Part shown: positions 30,050 to 39,895 of the stretch, piece after piece
Numbering within the stretch: position 1 is the stretch's first letter
Layout of the letters: each line of letters starts with the position of its first letter
Origin: Triatoma infestans
Taxonomy: Eukaryota; Arthropoda; Insecta; Hemiptera; Reduviidae
NCBI GenBank assembly: GCA_011037195.1
Contig: JAAEAF010003802.1
Span: 1-64,000, forward strand
DNA: 64,000 nucleotides
Direction of reading: 5' to 3'
Made by a program: the position numbers and the translations under genes
The notes under the pieces: generated by a model
What the model saw: only the letters and a program-made list of their open reading frames with translations
Databases searched by the model: none
Told to the model about the DNA's origin: nothing

Positions 30050-30620
30050 ATAGTCCATTTATCACTTAGGTACTTTCCAAACCTGATATTCCAAACGGTA
30101 CTTTAGATAGCATTACCGCTATGTCAGTGAATTTTAGGCCAAAATCCAACCGGAAGAGGGACTTTACTTAACTTCATTTTTCTAGTTTTTCGCGTTTTCC
30201 AGGAAAATGATTCCAAAGTTTTCGATTTATCACTTTTATTACGACTAATTTTCCAAGCAAATTTACTTTTTCAAAGGTTCTGGGAGAGTAGCAACGTTAA
30301 GCTATTTCCTCTGAAATCCCAGTTTCATTAATCATATAAGGTTCCACCTTTTATTATAATTCAGTTCTATTAGCAGCATTGCTGGAATTCCAAAATTTAA
30401 ATAAAACTGTTAACTCGAAGGTTCAACTTTATATAAGAGCTTTTTTATTTTTGGTTTTAATTTTTCTCTAAAACTATCAACTTTAAACTTGCTGTCTATG
30501 CTGACTGCACTGATATAAACGTATCACTATTATTTGAAATACTTCGCCAAAAAAATTTATTATTGCCGAGCACTGAGAAATCTCTGAAGTTAAATAAAAA
30601 CAAAAGGTTATTCAATTGTC
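30050..30620 (-). repeat. DR dispersed repeat
   Basis: GATATTCCAAACGGTACTTT, AAATCCAACCGGAAGAGGGA, CTAGTTTTTCGCGTTTTCCA, AACGTTAAGCTATTTCCTCT and GCTGGAATTCCAAAATTTAA, followed by the second module TTTTCTCTAAAACTATCAAC. Both ends are eroded. Confidence 0.7.
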
Positions 30621-31019
30621 TTCTGGATTACAATGTAATCATTTCAATATAAGGCTACCTTGAATGAGGTACATTATCTGCCATTTCCACTTCTGTAATT
30701 TATGTTAGGGTAAAATTTAAAGTTTAAATCAAATTTCTGAATTTTATAATTATTGTAAATATTAACTATCTTATAAGAAAGTCGTTTTTAGTGATTGTTA
30801 CATACCAGTTTTTATTCCCTTTTTTTGTTGCATCTTTAATTGATATATCAAATGTAAAGTTTTTTTTTTTTAATTATTTCCGACAAATTTAGGTTATATT
30901 AAAAAAATGACTTAATAAAAATAATGGAATTTCCGGTTGACCAATTTTAATGATAATATTGATGGATCCCACCTGATAACTGTTTCGTATATGAAATTTT
31001 AACATTGTGTGATTTTCTT
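30621..31019. other. AT-rich spacer
   Basis: Nothing recognised apart from a short TTTCCGGTTGACCAATTTT trace of DR near 30930. Confidence 0.4.
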
Positions 31020-31950
31020 TTTAGAAATATTGAGTTCGTGTCGAAATTTTCAAAAAAAAAAAAATCACTTTTCACCGGAAATACATGTTGTGACGTACCT
31101 ATCCTGAGTGCGAGAAAAAAAATTTTTATTTTAACAAATGAAACCGTGTTAATTAATGAACCACACAGAAATTGCTCTAACATTGTATTCCATCTACTAC
31201 CTACCACAGCATGATTTCACACAAAAATCCATCAGTTTAGTATGCGACTTTACTGAGTGTTTTTTTCTTTTTTTCAGTTTTTCACTATTTTCTCGAAAAA
31301 AAAACGGCTACAAGTTTTTTTTTTTTTAAACTTCGTGTACAATAACTACATAAATAAATACCTTTTACTTTGTGGAGATTTTTTTTTGTGAAGTGGGGTT
31401 TTTCGGGGAACAGTCACGGTAAGCTTTCCTCTAAATTACTAGAGGAATGTTTTTAACCACTTATATAATATTAATTTATACTAGAAGCAGTGTTAGAATT
31501 ACAAATTTGAAGAAAAATCGAATAATCAGAATTGCAACTTTTTGTCTCGAAATATTTTTTGAATTTTTTTGGGGGAAATTTTTTACGAAAACGATTACAA
31601 CGATTTATTTTGAACTTTGAATGTTAACTGCATAGATATAAATTTTCCCATCCCTCCACCCATCCAAAATTATCCCCTCCCCCCAAAAAAATGATTTTAA
31701 ATAGGTTTATAGAATTTGTGGTATTAAATTTCAAATCTTATTAAGTTCCTTCAATATTCTTGGCGCAATCTTCTAGTGGTACAATGTAACCAAGGGTGGC
31801 TACCATGCATGTAACCCGACTATTCTAGATTTTATATTAGAGCTTTGAAAAAAAGAAAATTCCAAGTTTAAAGGAAAGATGTCAATTTTGTAATTATTTT
31901 TAGCTACAGTAAGAGAAAGTCGTGTGAGTGTTTCACATCAGATCAGATCT
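31020..31950 (-). repeat. DR dispersed repeat, near full length
   Basis: The most complete minus-orientation copy and a useful reference. It has GTGTCGAAATTTTC, TTCACCGGAAATACATGTTG, GCTCTAACATTGTATTCCAT, module one at 31255-31430 (CAGTTTTTCACTATTTTCTC), GAATTACAAATTTGAAGAAA, module two at 31535-31740 (ACGATTACAACGATTTATTT) and the end CAGTAAGAGAAAGTCGTGTG with the palindrome and CATCAGAT. The two modules are diverged copies of each other. The 69- and 86-codon frames here are shadows. Confidence 0.8.
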
Positions 31951-31975
31951 TTTTTTTTAGGGATTCTGACTGTAT

Positions 31976-31978
<3 letters not shown>

Positions 31979-32019
<41 letters not shown>
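31979..32019. repeat. (AC)n microsatellite
   Basis: About 20 uninterrupted AC units. Confidence 0.97.
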
Positions 32020-32026
<7 letters not shown>

Positions 32027-32689
32027 TGAGAAAGGAGACTACTTTTTTTTTTTATATAAGATCGATCTCAAAATGATATTATATTCCGATTATAACTGAG
32101 ACATTTAGAAAATTTGATGTGTATGGATTACTTCCTACTATAAATAGTAAAAGAAACAATAAAACAATTACGATAATTAATAATTAATTACCAGATCAAT
32201 TTCCTAAAAATAAATTATTATAACTAAAGCAATAATGGAATTTTCTTTAAAGATATCCTGTTTTTGTTTTTTAATTAAAAATTAAAAAAAAAAAAAAAAA
32301 AAATTTAAATACCTTGATTAGTAGGTAGTCCATAAATGACGTGTAATAAGACGATAACTGGAAATAAGAACCGCAGCAAAGTGGACAGACCCATATCGTC
32401 GGTTAAAATAGAACTGAAGCTAAAAGAACTAGTGAACACTTGAATGCCGGTATTACCTCCACAATATCGACACACTCCAGGGGGGAGGAAGCGAGAGAGT
32501 GTGAGAGAGAGAAACACACTCCCCACTATCACAGCTTCCCCTGTATATTTTATAAACTTTTACTAATTTCTTTCATTTCTTTATCTCATTAAGATTAACA
32601 TGATTTCTATGATATGATTCTATTAAGGAACGTCTGCTCTGCTTGTCCGAGCCGCCCTCTAATTTCGTAAAAATAAAAAAATTTAAACT
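32020..32689. other. no gene recognised
   Basis: Contains a T run near 32044, an A run near 32284 and a minus frame 32305-32532 without motif. A G/A-rich patch lies near 32480. Confidence 0.4.
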
Positions 32690-32880
32690 GACGTGAAACA
32701 CTTACACGACTCTCTCTTACTGCAAAATGGCAAATTTTATTCACACTTACAAATTCTTATTGGTGTTTAAAACCGTCGGCATTTTTATGCAGAAAATCAC
32801 AAAAAAACCTTTTCAGTAAAGTCTCACTTCCGGTCAACCGTTTTCCCCCAAACTGGGAATTTTGCCAACGTTTATATATG
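32690..32880 (+). repeat. DR 5' fragment
   Basis: ACGTGAAACACTTACACGAC, TCTCTCTTACTGCAAAATGG, AGTAAAGTCTCACTTCCGGT and CAACCGTTTTCCCCCAAACT. This is the plus-orientation start of DR, shortened internally. Confidence 0.7.
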
Positions 32881-32924
32881 TGAAAAAACGTTTAACACGA
32901 AAACGTTAAACATGAAAAATCTGT

Positions 32925-33216
32925 GTCTTAATCCGCTCTCCTGCCCTTTATAAACCTTGACCTATCCAATGTCCGTAACACTTGGTGATGGTATGTCACA
33001 GGTTAAACTAGATTAATTACTACTGGAATTCTAATTGAAAATTTTTGTAAGCACATTTCCTAAGTTATTTCCATACTTTACTCTTATATATGCCACATAT
33101 TGTCAAAGTTTTAATAGTTGTGTTCTTTAGTTTAATATTGATCTGTTCTACAACAATAGTTTAAAATAAATTTAAATGTGCTATATATATAATACTTTTT
33201 ATTTAGTTTATTCATA
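32925..33216 (+). repeat. Penelope-like element, 3' untranslated fragment
   Basis: AACACTTGGTGATGGTATGT, GGTTAAACTAGATTAATTAC, CTCTTATATATGCCACATAT and TTGTCAAAGTTTTAATAGTT correspond block by block to the reverse complement of 14600-14830, which is the 3' part of the Penelope-like element on the other strand. A mariner end starts immediately to the right. Confidence 0.8.
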
Positions 33217-33218
33217 TA

Positions 33219-33550
33219 CGAGGCATGTCCAGTAAGTAAGTGTACTGAATTTTTGTACGTTACAAAAAGTTTTATTTGAACAAAAAAATTGCCTGGTTAC
33301 ATTAGTACATTTATGTAAGCTATTTTTCGACATAGGCACCATTCCTCTCAATGCAGGTGGTGAACCGGGGTATTAATTTTTTGATGCCTTCCGCGAAGTA
33401 GTTTCCCGCCAACTCCTTCGTCCACTTCTCCACCTCTCCCTTCACCTCCTCGTCGGTTGAAAACCTTTTTCCATCCATGTCCAACTCCAGGGAGGTAAAG
33501 AGATAGTAATCTGAAGGTGCTAGGTCAGGGGAATGCGCGGAATGCACGAG
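33219..33550 (-). pseudogene. mariner transposase 3' part with one terminal repeat
   Basis: Starts after a TA at 33217 with CGAGGCATGTCCAGTAAGTA, the same terminal repeat as at 58722-59660. The minus frame reads HSAHSPDLAPSDYYLFTSLE (third catalytic aspartate of the D,D34D set), TDEEVKGEVEKWTKELAGNY, EGIKKLIPRFTTCIERNGAY and ends VEK-stop. The copy is cut at about 33550 inside the catalytic domain. The rest of the gene and the other terminal repeat are missing. Confidence 0.88.
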
Positions 33551-34191
33551 GCAAGCAATTCCTACTATTGTATAGCACATTGTTAAACTGAAAGAGCACA
33601 TTAGAGGTAAACGTGACCTCTCTGAAATGAATTTTCACGTATAAACGTTTCAAACAAAAGTTTTAGCTCTTTATAGCTGTAGTTAATATTTAAAGCTTAA
33701 ACAAAATCTTTGGAGCCGTTTTAGAGAAAATAGCAAAAACTGAAAACTACTTTCAGTAAAGCGCACTTCCGGTCATCCGATTTTATTCAAACTACGGATT
33801 TTGACAACAATTTAATTCTAATTAATATTGTCTAGATGATAAAATTATGAAATAAACTGAAATAGCACTTTAGGGGAAACCATATAACCTTCCCTCCCCC
33901 CACAAAAGTGCCCTTAATTGAATTTTTCGGGAGAAATGTTACAAGTAAAAGTTGTAGCTCTTAGTATGTGTAGTTGATATTTGAAGTTTAAAGAAAATCG
34001 TTGGATTTGTTTTCGAGAAAATCATAAAAAACTGAAAAAAAAACATTTAGTAAAGTGGCACGGAATGATGATTTTGCCCGAAATCGCCGTGTCTGATGCG
34101 GTGGTAGTATCTAAACGGAATACTAAATTTGATCTTCCTGCGACTTTTCATTTTTGAGATATTCTTTTCACCCACATCCACACAAACCATT

Positions 34192-34205
34192 TTCTAAAAA
34201 CCACT
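34192..34205. repeat. target-site duplication, left
   Basis: TTCTAAAAACCACT, repeated exactly at 34892-34905. Confidence 0.9.
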
Positions 34206-34891
34206 GGAGAAGAGATCGTATCCTGGGCGAATACTGTCAGATATCTGGGTGTGTTGCTGGATAGAAAGTTGACTTTTACCTCTCATATAAAAGATAGAGT
34301 CCATCGAGGCAAGTTAGCAATACGTATGCTGTTTCCTCTACACTGTAGGGAGTGCAAACTGTCACCTAGCACTAAGGTCATGCTGTATAAGGTAGCTCTC
34401 AGGCCAATGCTACTTTATTCCTCTCCATCATGCAGCTTGACATGCTCAACCAATGTAGCGCCTTTACAAATTATACAGAATAAATTCCTGCGACTGGCCA
34501 CAGATTCCCCTCGCTAATACACGAATCTCAGATCTCCACTTGTCCACCAAGGTAGACTACGTGAAAGACTTAATTAAAAAATTTGCGATAAATTTTTTTC
34601 TTAAATGCTCAACCAGCGAGAACAATCTCTATAGAGGTATCGGAGACTATGACGTGAGACAGGCTCAGGAGAGTATGAACACACTCTATTATAAAAATTT
34701 AAGCCTTGAAAGTTTAGGGTTTCTACATATATTTTTCCCTTTATAAATAAGAATACATTTTAATAAAAATTATTTTTTAAATTTTACTTTAAGTTGGAGG
34801 TTTATAGTTAAGTACTGAAACTTCATGATACATAAAATGTATTGTATATATGTATATGTAAAAAAATAATAAATCTCTATTCTTCTACTTC
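34206..34891 (+). pseudogene. Jockey-type LINE, 5'-truncated RT C-terminus
   Basis: A 686-bp insertion with a 14-bp target-site duplication. It encodes the RT thumb: VRYLGVLLDRKLTFTSHI, VMLYKVALRPMLLYSSPS and NKFLRLATDSPR, then a stop and frameshift at 34515. It resumes as STKVDYVKDLIKKFAINFFL and NLYRGIGDYDVRQAQES. The A/T-rich 3' end has no long poly-A but ends in a TCTTC-rich stretch. No catalytic residues are left. Its youth relative to DR is shown by the intact duplication. Confidence 0.9.
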
Positions 34892-34905
34892 TTCTAAAAA
34901 CCACT
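34892..34905. repeat. target-site duplication, right
   Basis: TTCTAAAAACCACT, second copy. Confidence 0.9.
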
Positions 34906-35084
34906 TTTTTGGACTCAGAGGACCTCAAAACGGATATTTCCGGTAAAACCTTGATTTCGAAAATTTGACACGATTACAATACTTACATCCTTTAATAGCA
35001 GTTAGAGAAAGTAAAAAATCGGGCCACATACAGCATGTACTAGAGCTGTCATTTTTTTCTAATTTAATTTTTACTTTCTGATTT

Positions 35085-35300
35085 TTACTCTGATGGCGAG
35101 GGAAAAAACTGTGACAAATTTTCGAAAATTGAGTTACACCGGAAATAGATGTTCTGAGTTCCTCATAAGTTCGGGGAAAAAAAATGTGTGTTTATGTTTT
35201 TGAACTTCGTTTAAATATTTACCACACCACATCTGACTCGTAGGTTTCGGGCAAAATTCTACAACCATAATTGCGACTGTACTGAATGTTTTTCAGTTTT
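35085..35300 (-). repeat. DR fragment
   Basis: Minus-orientation start: GTGACAAATTTTCGAAAATT, ACACCGGAAATAGATGTTCT, CATCTGACTCGTAGGTTTCG, AATTGCGACTGTACTGAATG. It is placed head to head with the next plus copy. Confidence 0.7.
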
Positions 35301-35420
35301 ACGTGATATTGTTGTATCGTTGAATTGTGGTATCTATCAATACATAACGAAAAAGTGAAAAAACTATTCAGTAAAGTCGGACTCCCGGGTGATGGTTGTT
35401 GCCCTAAATCTTCGTGTCTG

Positions 35421-35434
35421 ATGTGGTGATAGTA
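35421..35434. repeat. target-site duplication, left
   Basis: ATGTGGTGATAGTA, repeated at 35625-35638. Confidence 0.9.
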
Positions 35435-35624
35435 GTAATGCCTATTTCAGGCGCGCTTAACGTCCAACTACCAAATTAGGTGCCGTGGACGGGGGCGGAA
35501 GCACCTACTTTACTATTAACATTTTTTAAACAAATATAAAATTTAACAGTTATACGCTGGACTCGAACTGGGGTCCTCCCACTTACAAATCCATGCTCAT
35601 AACCACTACACCAACACCCGCCCC
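35435..35624 (-). mobile_element. SINE-2, tRNA-headed, complete copy
   Basis: A 190-bp SINE on the minus strand with A box TGGTGTAGTGGTTATGAGC and B box CCAGTTCGAGTCCAGCG. Its body is unrelated to SINE-1: GTTAATAGTAAAGTAGGTGC, TTCCGCCCCCGTCCACGGCA and the tail AGCGCGCCTGAAATAGGCAT. A 14-bp target-site duplication flanks it, and the flanking DR copy rejoins without a gap. The tRNA-like head is too altered to be a tRNA gene. Confidence 0.9.
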
Positions 35625-35638
35625 ATGTGGTGATAGTA
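35625..35638. repeat. target-site duplication, right
   Basis: ATGTGGTGATAGTA, second copy. Confidence 0.9.
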
Positions 35639-35830
35639 TCTAAACAAAATACCAGGTTTGAGGTTTCTGCGAATTGTCTTTTTTTGGGGATATTTGTTTA
35701 ACACAAACACATCACACACACATGCATACATACTGACCATTCGCTAAAACATATTTTTCGCATTCTCGAGACTACAAAACGTGTGTTTTGTGAAAACACA
35801 ATTTCGAAAATCTGTATGTTAATTTAATGT

Positions 35831-36134
35831 TAGAATATTAATTACACAAATTATTATTGTTATCATTTTATTGTAACGTTAATTTTTTAAATTTGTAATT
35901 TTCAATTCATGGCCATGTCAATTCCTGCTACACCCAACAGATTCATATGTAATACGATGTATTGTTGTGAATATTAGGAAAGGGGAAAAAAATGTTTAAT
36001 GATTCAATGTTGTTATCTCTAATTATCACTTGTTATGTAACATATGATTGGAGGAGAATTTATATAATCGGTAATTAGTAAATCATTTGTGGTTGATCAA
36101 ATCACAAATGTAAATACATGCTAATGATGATACT
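35831..36134. other. AT-rich spacer
   Basis: Nothing recognised. Confidence 0.4.
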
Positions 36135-36300
36135 TTATTGTCGAAACCGTCCCAAAGCAGCTTGGAGACCGGAAGCCTGGGCAGATTCTGCGAGGGGCGG
36201 GGCGGAGGAAACTCCGATAAATCTCCTCATGGACCGCGAGGCTACCTCACAGAGAAGATTTGGAAGGCTGTGTAGTTGAAGAACGAAATGGAAAAATAAT
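36135..36300 (+). other. GC-rich island, unidentified
   Basis: Contains GCAGCTTGGAGACCGGAAGC, GGCAGATTCTGCGAGGGGCG and GGACCGCGAGGCTACCTCAC. It stands out from AT-rich flanks and may be a structured LINE leader or SINE-like scrap. No motif decides this. Confidence 0.25.
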
Positions 36301-36839
36301 AGTTTTGGAAAATAGTTTAGTAAAATAATTGTGGAAATTAGCTAGTTCAAATAGTGTATTTTAGTGATGGGGATAGAGTCAGGTACTACAGTCTAGGTCA
36401 ATGCAAACCAAGAGACAAAGGACAAGAAACATTGTTTGGATAAAACAATAAAACTCCCTCCAGACATACCAGCATTATTTGAAAGGATTTGAACGACAAT
36501 TAGAAGACATTCCTTCAAGACAGTCTAAAACAGACATTCAAGCAGAACACTTGTTTTTCGCTCTCTTAGAATCAGTGGCAGTTTAAGTTATAACATAAAG
36601 GTTCATTCCAACTAACTGCAGTAAATTAATAAGCATATTGCTGTAATTGAATATATTTAATATTATTGAATAATGTTATTTAATATATTTAATGTTATTG
36701 AATAGCATTTAAATATCTTTAAAGAATATATTTAATTTAATCTACCAGTATTTTCTTAATTATTCTTATTACTTCTCTCTCTTAAAACTTACAAACACAA
36801 GCTACTATTACCGCTACAACATCACGTCACACCAAAAAC
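36301..36839. other. AT-rich DNA
   Basis: Repeated TTGAATA/ATTTAAT motifs near 36650-36740. No gene was recognised. Confidence 0.4.
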
Positions 36840-37031
36840 ATTTCAGCTGGATAGTTGTTAGAAAGGTGAGGAGAATATATATTCTCTCTAGTGCCTTTCA
36901 GAATATTGGGGGTTCTTAAGGAGTCTAAATCTGGTAGGGATGTGGTTGGCCAGCCAGCGGCACCCAAGGGGCGGCACAATAGACGGTGGAGGTCGTAGTG
37001 CAATGGGCCTATTTCACAAAAAAAAAAAAAA
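36840..37031 (+). repeat. LINE 3' UTR with poly-A tail
   Basis: Contains the 3' box CACAATAGAC...GTCGTAGTG at 36975-37000 and an A run at 37018-37031. It resembles the 3' end of the RNase H LINE families but has no coding part left. It is probably a severely 5'-truncated copy of another family. Confidence 0.6.
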
Positions 37032-37189
37032 TGAAAAATAATATTTATCAACACTATTATTGCAAACTATCCTGGTCATAGCAAACAGCCTTGAACTTCA
37101 AGTCCAACCAAAGAATAGTTTTTATTTACTATTATCCAGTTATTTTAGTTATTGTTATTTCTTTTTTATTTTTCCAATTTTACCACCTT

Positions 37190-37400
37190 TTTTACTCATA
37201 ATAGAAGGAAGTTTTATTGATCGTATCAGTTTTACAAACTTAAAAGCAACACGGGAAATATTTCATATAGAATTTTTAAACATTTGTTTTATACTTACGA
37301 TGAATGGTGAGTTATCGGCGGTCACGGTAAAAATAAAAAAATTATCATGTTTGTTGAAATATGTTTTGAATATGGCGGTAAGTTTTCGTCAAAATTGGCT
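37190..37400 (-). repeat. DR fragment, degraded
   Basis: ATAGAAGGAAGTTTTATTGA, TCGTATCAGTTTTACAAACT and CACGGGAAATATTTCAT follow the start of minus-orientation DR. The 117-codon plus frame at 37060-37413 lies largely over it and is not taken as a gene. Confidence 0.5.
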
Positions 37401-37879
37401 ACTATTTTGGTAACATCAGTTTTGCATAATTTAAAAAAAAAAAATGACACATTTTCTATAAACCTTGTTAAATTTGACAAGGTAGTTATTTACAATTTGT
37501 TAATTGTATACTATTTAAAAGGATTATTTCCATAGGCTTCAATTCCAGAAGAGTGAGAAAACCATCATAAACGAATATACAATATCTACTAAAACAAATT
37601 ATACACGTGATGATTTACAAAACGTCCTGGCTCGTTTCAAATAAGATGCAACAAGAAGAGTTACAGATCTAAAATGGAAATAAATACGAGCTGTGAATAT
37701 CCACCACAACCTCATGTTATCTCTGTCTATCGCATAATCACACCAAAGATTCCATCATTTGACTAATATGCCGTCAATTTTTAAAAAAAGATTAAAAAGC
37801 TTCCATTTGTTCCAGGCATGGTGGAGTATATCAAAAACTATGCGAGGAGCTGGAGGCAGATTCAATTGTGATACTTTAT
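37401..37879. other. no gene recognised
   Basis: AT-rich with an A run near 37432. Confidence 0.4.
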
Positions 37880-38905
37880 TGTAACTGTCCGACATGATGG
37901 CTCATAAATACACCTTCTACAAGACCTTCAATGATCAAATACCGGGCAGAGGGGCTTGAAAACAAGGGCCGCCAATTTTAGGTAACTAGGTATGATGATG
38001 TCTCGTAAGCCAAAGTAAGCTAGCCACTGTCATTCAGGCAGAGCTAGTCGCAATAATTATCTATGGTACTGAGATAATAAGACTCCCAGATACATAACTC
38101 CAGAGTCATCATCTTCTCACACAGCCAGGACACTCTAAGTGCCATCAGTTCCTATCCAGTCTAGATTGACGTGGGACTGCCAGGACATCTTCATGGAAAT
38201 TGTTAGCCAAAATAAAGTTTCTCTAGTTTTGTTAAACCAGAAAGGATATCTTAATAAAGGGAGGCATTTTTTCATTTATTAGCAAACTTTTTTGACTGGG
38301 ATTCCAGAGATAGCTCTCATACTCAACGTACAAATCACTATTTATAAAAATATCAATAGTTAGTTATGTATTACATTTATATGTCACTATATATATAAAC
38401 TTGTTGAAAATTAGGAAGAGATCGCCTTGCCCTGGAGGGCTCCTTAGGTAACCTAAGTAGATCTAAACCCTTCCCCAGGCATCGCAAGATGTCTCATGTG
38501 TGTAGCCATCAAAGCATGGGTGTACAACACACAACAAAAATGATGGCTGAAAATGCCAGCCCAGAAACAGGCGATAAAGTTTATTAATAGCTAATTCACC
38601 CAGGCTTGCTGCAGAATTACTCCAACAAGGTTAATGCGTATGATCATACGGACAATTAATTGTAGGCCTTCTCGATGGTCTCTTCAGATTTATTAAGCAT
38701 ATGCATAGCAAGAGCTTGTCAAACGAAGGTAGTCTGCATATCAACGTAGGTTTTGTCAAGAGAAAGAGTAACAATCACCCATTTACTGTGTCAGTGCCAG
38801 GGCTTGTGTGGCTAAGACTTCGTCTCTTTGAGAAGAAGACATTGACACTGGAGAAACAGACAGCACTTTAGAGGGTACTTTAATTTGTTGGTACCACAAT
38901 AGATT
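37880..38905 (+). pseudogene. RNase H LINE family 4, copy G1, highly decayed
   Basis: Plus-strand RNase H remnant in several frames. Blocks: VIQAELVAIIIYGTEIIRLP near 38030 (catalytic E), a DSQDTLS-like block near 38130, SRLTWDCQDIFMEIVSQNKV, then an AT-rich stretch at about 38280-38405. After that come FPGIARCLMCVAIKAWVY, QLIVGLLDGLFRFIKHMHSK near 38650 and GLVWLRLRLF near 38810 after the knuckle region. Stops and frameshifts are frequent. It is matched to the minus copy at 38906-39440 through GLVWLRFRLF and the KAFIH...ELLQ block. Its end is cut by that opposed copy, and related 3' sequence reappears at 39450-39565. Confidence 0.65.
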
Positions 38906-39440
38906 AGATGAGATTCAATGGGGAGCTGGCTCTTCAACCTACGCCACCGCAACCCTAAGAGTCTTTGTGGCACCCCGTAAGTTGGAGTCCCCCCCCCCCA
39001 GTCCCGTCCTTTATTTGAACTTTGGAATATGGAGAAGCTCCCAGGTGGTCAGTTAAGAGCACCTCCAATCACAGCACCCTCTCGAGTCCTGTCTGCCTTA
39101 TTAGACTTACCAGACCCAAGAGAGGCCCCTGGCTGAGGCTTGCAGGCGTCAGCTTCTCCTCCCCAAAGAGGCGAAACCTCAGCCATACCAGCCCCTCGCA
39201 CTGACATAAAACGTGCAGTGCTGTTTCCTCTTCTTCCTGACAAAACCTACACAGGATATCCATTGGGCCATTCGATGGGTGAGCTTAGTAAGTTAACAAT
39301 GGCCAGTGAGAACGCCAACTGCTATCCTTATGCCCCCCCCCGGCCTATTTGGAGTAGTTCAGCAGTTAGCCTGAGCGAGTAGCTATGAATGAACGCCTTC
39401 GCCTGCCTTTGGCCTGGGGTTTTAGCCCACCATTCCCTTA
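38906..39440 (-). pseudogene. RNase H LINE family 4, copy G2 (C-terminus and 3' end)
   Basis: Minus-strand copy with an intact last frame (39069-39263): MDILCRFCQEEEETALHVLC carries the zinc knuckle CxxC...HxxxC, followed by GLVWLRFRLFGEEKLTPASL and GLVSLIRQTGLERVL. Upstream pieces QAKAFIHSYSLRLTAELLQI and LLSSPIEWPNGYP are in shifted frames. The 3' UTR has a CACAAAGAC...GGTTGCGGTG version of the terminal stem-loop and ends in a TCTAA-type tail near 38905. It was apparently inserted head-on into G1. Confidence 0.8.
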
Positions 39441-39449
39441 AAAAAAAAA

Positions 39450-39565
39450 AAACACCGGAGAAACAAACAGGCCTTTAGAGAGTACTTTAATTTAATGGTA
39501 CTACAATAGACACATAGAGATCGCGGTGGCGTAGGCTTGGCTAGCAAAATCCTGTGGAATCTATC
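39450..39565 (+). repeat. family 4 3'-end sequence, plus orientation
   Basis: CACCGGAGAAACAAACAGGC, AGAGTACTTTAATTTAATGG, TACTACAATAGACACATAGA and GATCGCGGTGGCGTAGGC. The first 58 bases match 38849-38905 with about eight differences, so diverged direct repeats flank copy G2. Confidence 0.6.
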
Positions 39566-39674
39566 TAATCTTATACAAGATTCAAAGAATTGGTATACTG
39601 ATAAGTATAAATGCACGTAACTTTTGTGAAGGCGAAATTATGATGATATACCAAATTCAGCATCAAGAGATAGT

Positions 39675-39895
39675 GATCTTACTCCCTCCTAGTAAGAGGA
39701 AGTATTGTAATCGTGCCAAATTTTTTTTTTAGTGAATACTTCTTATTTAAAACTATAATTTAAATTTTGAAATATTTCAACGACACCCTGAGCTCCCCTT
39801 CGCGATATACGAGTTGAAAAATACTACTTTCAAACATGTATTTCTGGTGATAACTCAATTTTGAAAATCTGCCACGAATCGCAGTAATAAAGTGA
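39675..39895. repeat. two opposed DR end fragments
   Basis: CTCCTAGTAAGAGGAAGTAT and TGTAATCGTGCCAAATTT (39680-39725) are the minus-orientation start. CAAACATGTATTTCTGGTGA and ATCTGCCACGAATCGCAGTA (39830-39885) are the plus-orientation 3' end. Confidence 0.65.

Larger units (their letters stand above)
33640..35015 (+). repeat. DR dispersed repeat interrupted by a LINE
   Basis: Plus-orientation copy with both modules: AATCTTTGGAGCCGTTTTAG, GCGCACTTCCGGTCATCCGA, TTAATATTGTCTAGATGATA, GAAAATCGTTGGATTTGTTT, GTGTCTGATGCGGTGGTAGT and CATCCACACAAACCATTTTC, then the LINE at 34206-34891. It continues GGACTCAGAGGACCTCAAAA, GACACGATTACAATACTTAC and GCAGTTAGAGAAAGT. It supplies the clearest consensus of the plus-orientation 3' half. 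Confidence 0.82.
35345..35830 (+). repeat. DR fragment interrupted by SINE-2
   Basis: Plus-orientation 3' half: AACGAAAAAGTGAAAAAACT, AGTAAAGTCGGACTCCCGGG, CTTCGTGTCTGATGTGGTGA, the SINE, then TATCTAAACAAAATACCAGG, CATTCGCTAAAACATATTTT and CGTGTGTTTTGTGAAAACAC. Confidence 0.78.

Noticed and set aside
35540..35624. tRNA gene on the minus strand
   Set aside because: Same reason: it is the head of SINE-2 with an exact 14-bp duplication around the whole 190-bp element.
37060..37413. 117-codon plus-strand ORF with hydrophobic stretches
   Set aside because: Hydrophobicity comes from T-rich DNA, and the second half overlaps a DR fragment on the other strand; no homology pattern is seen.
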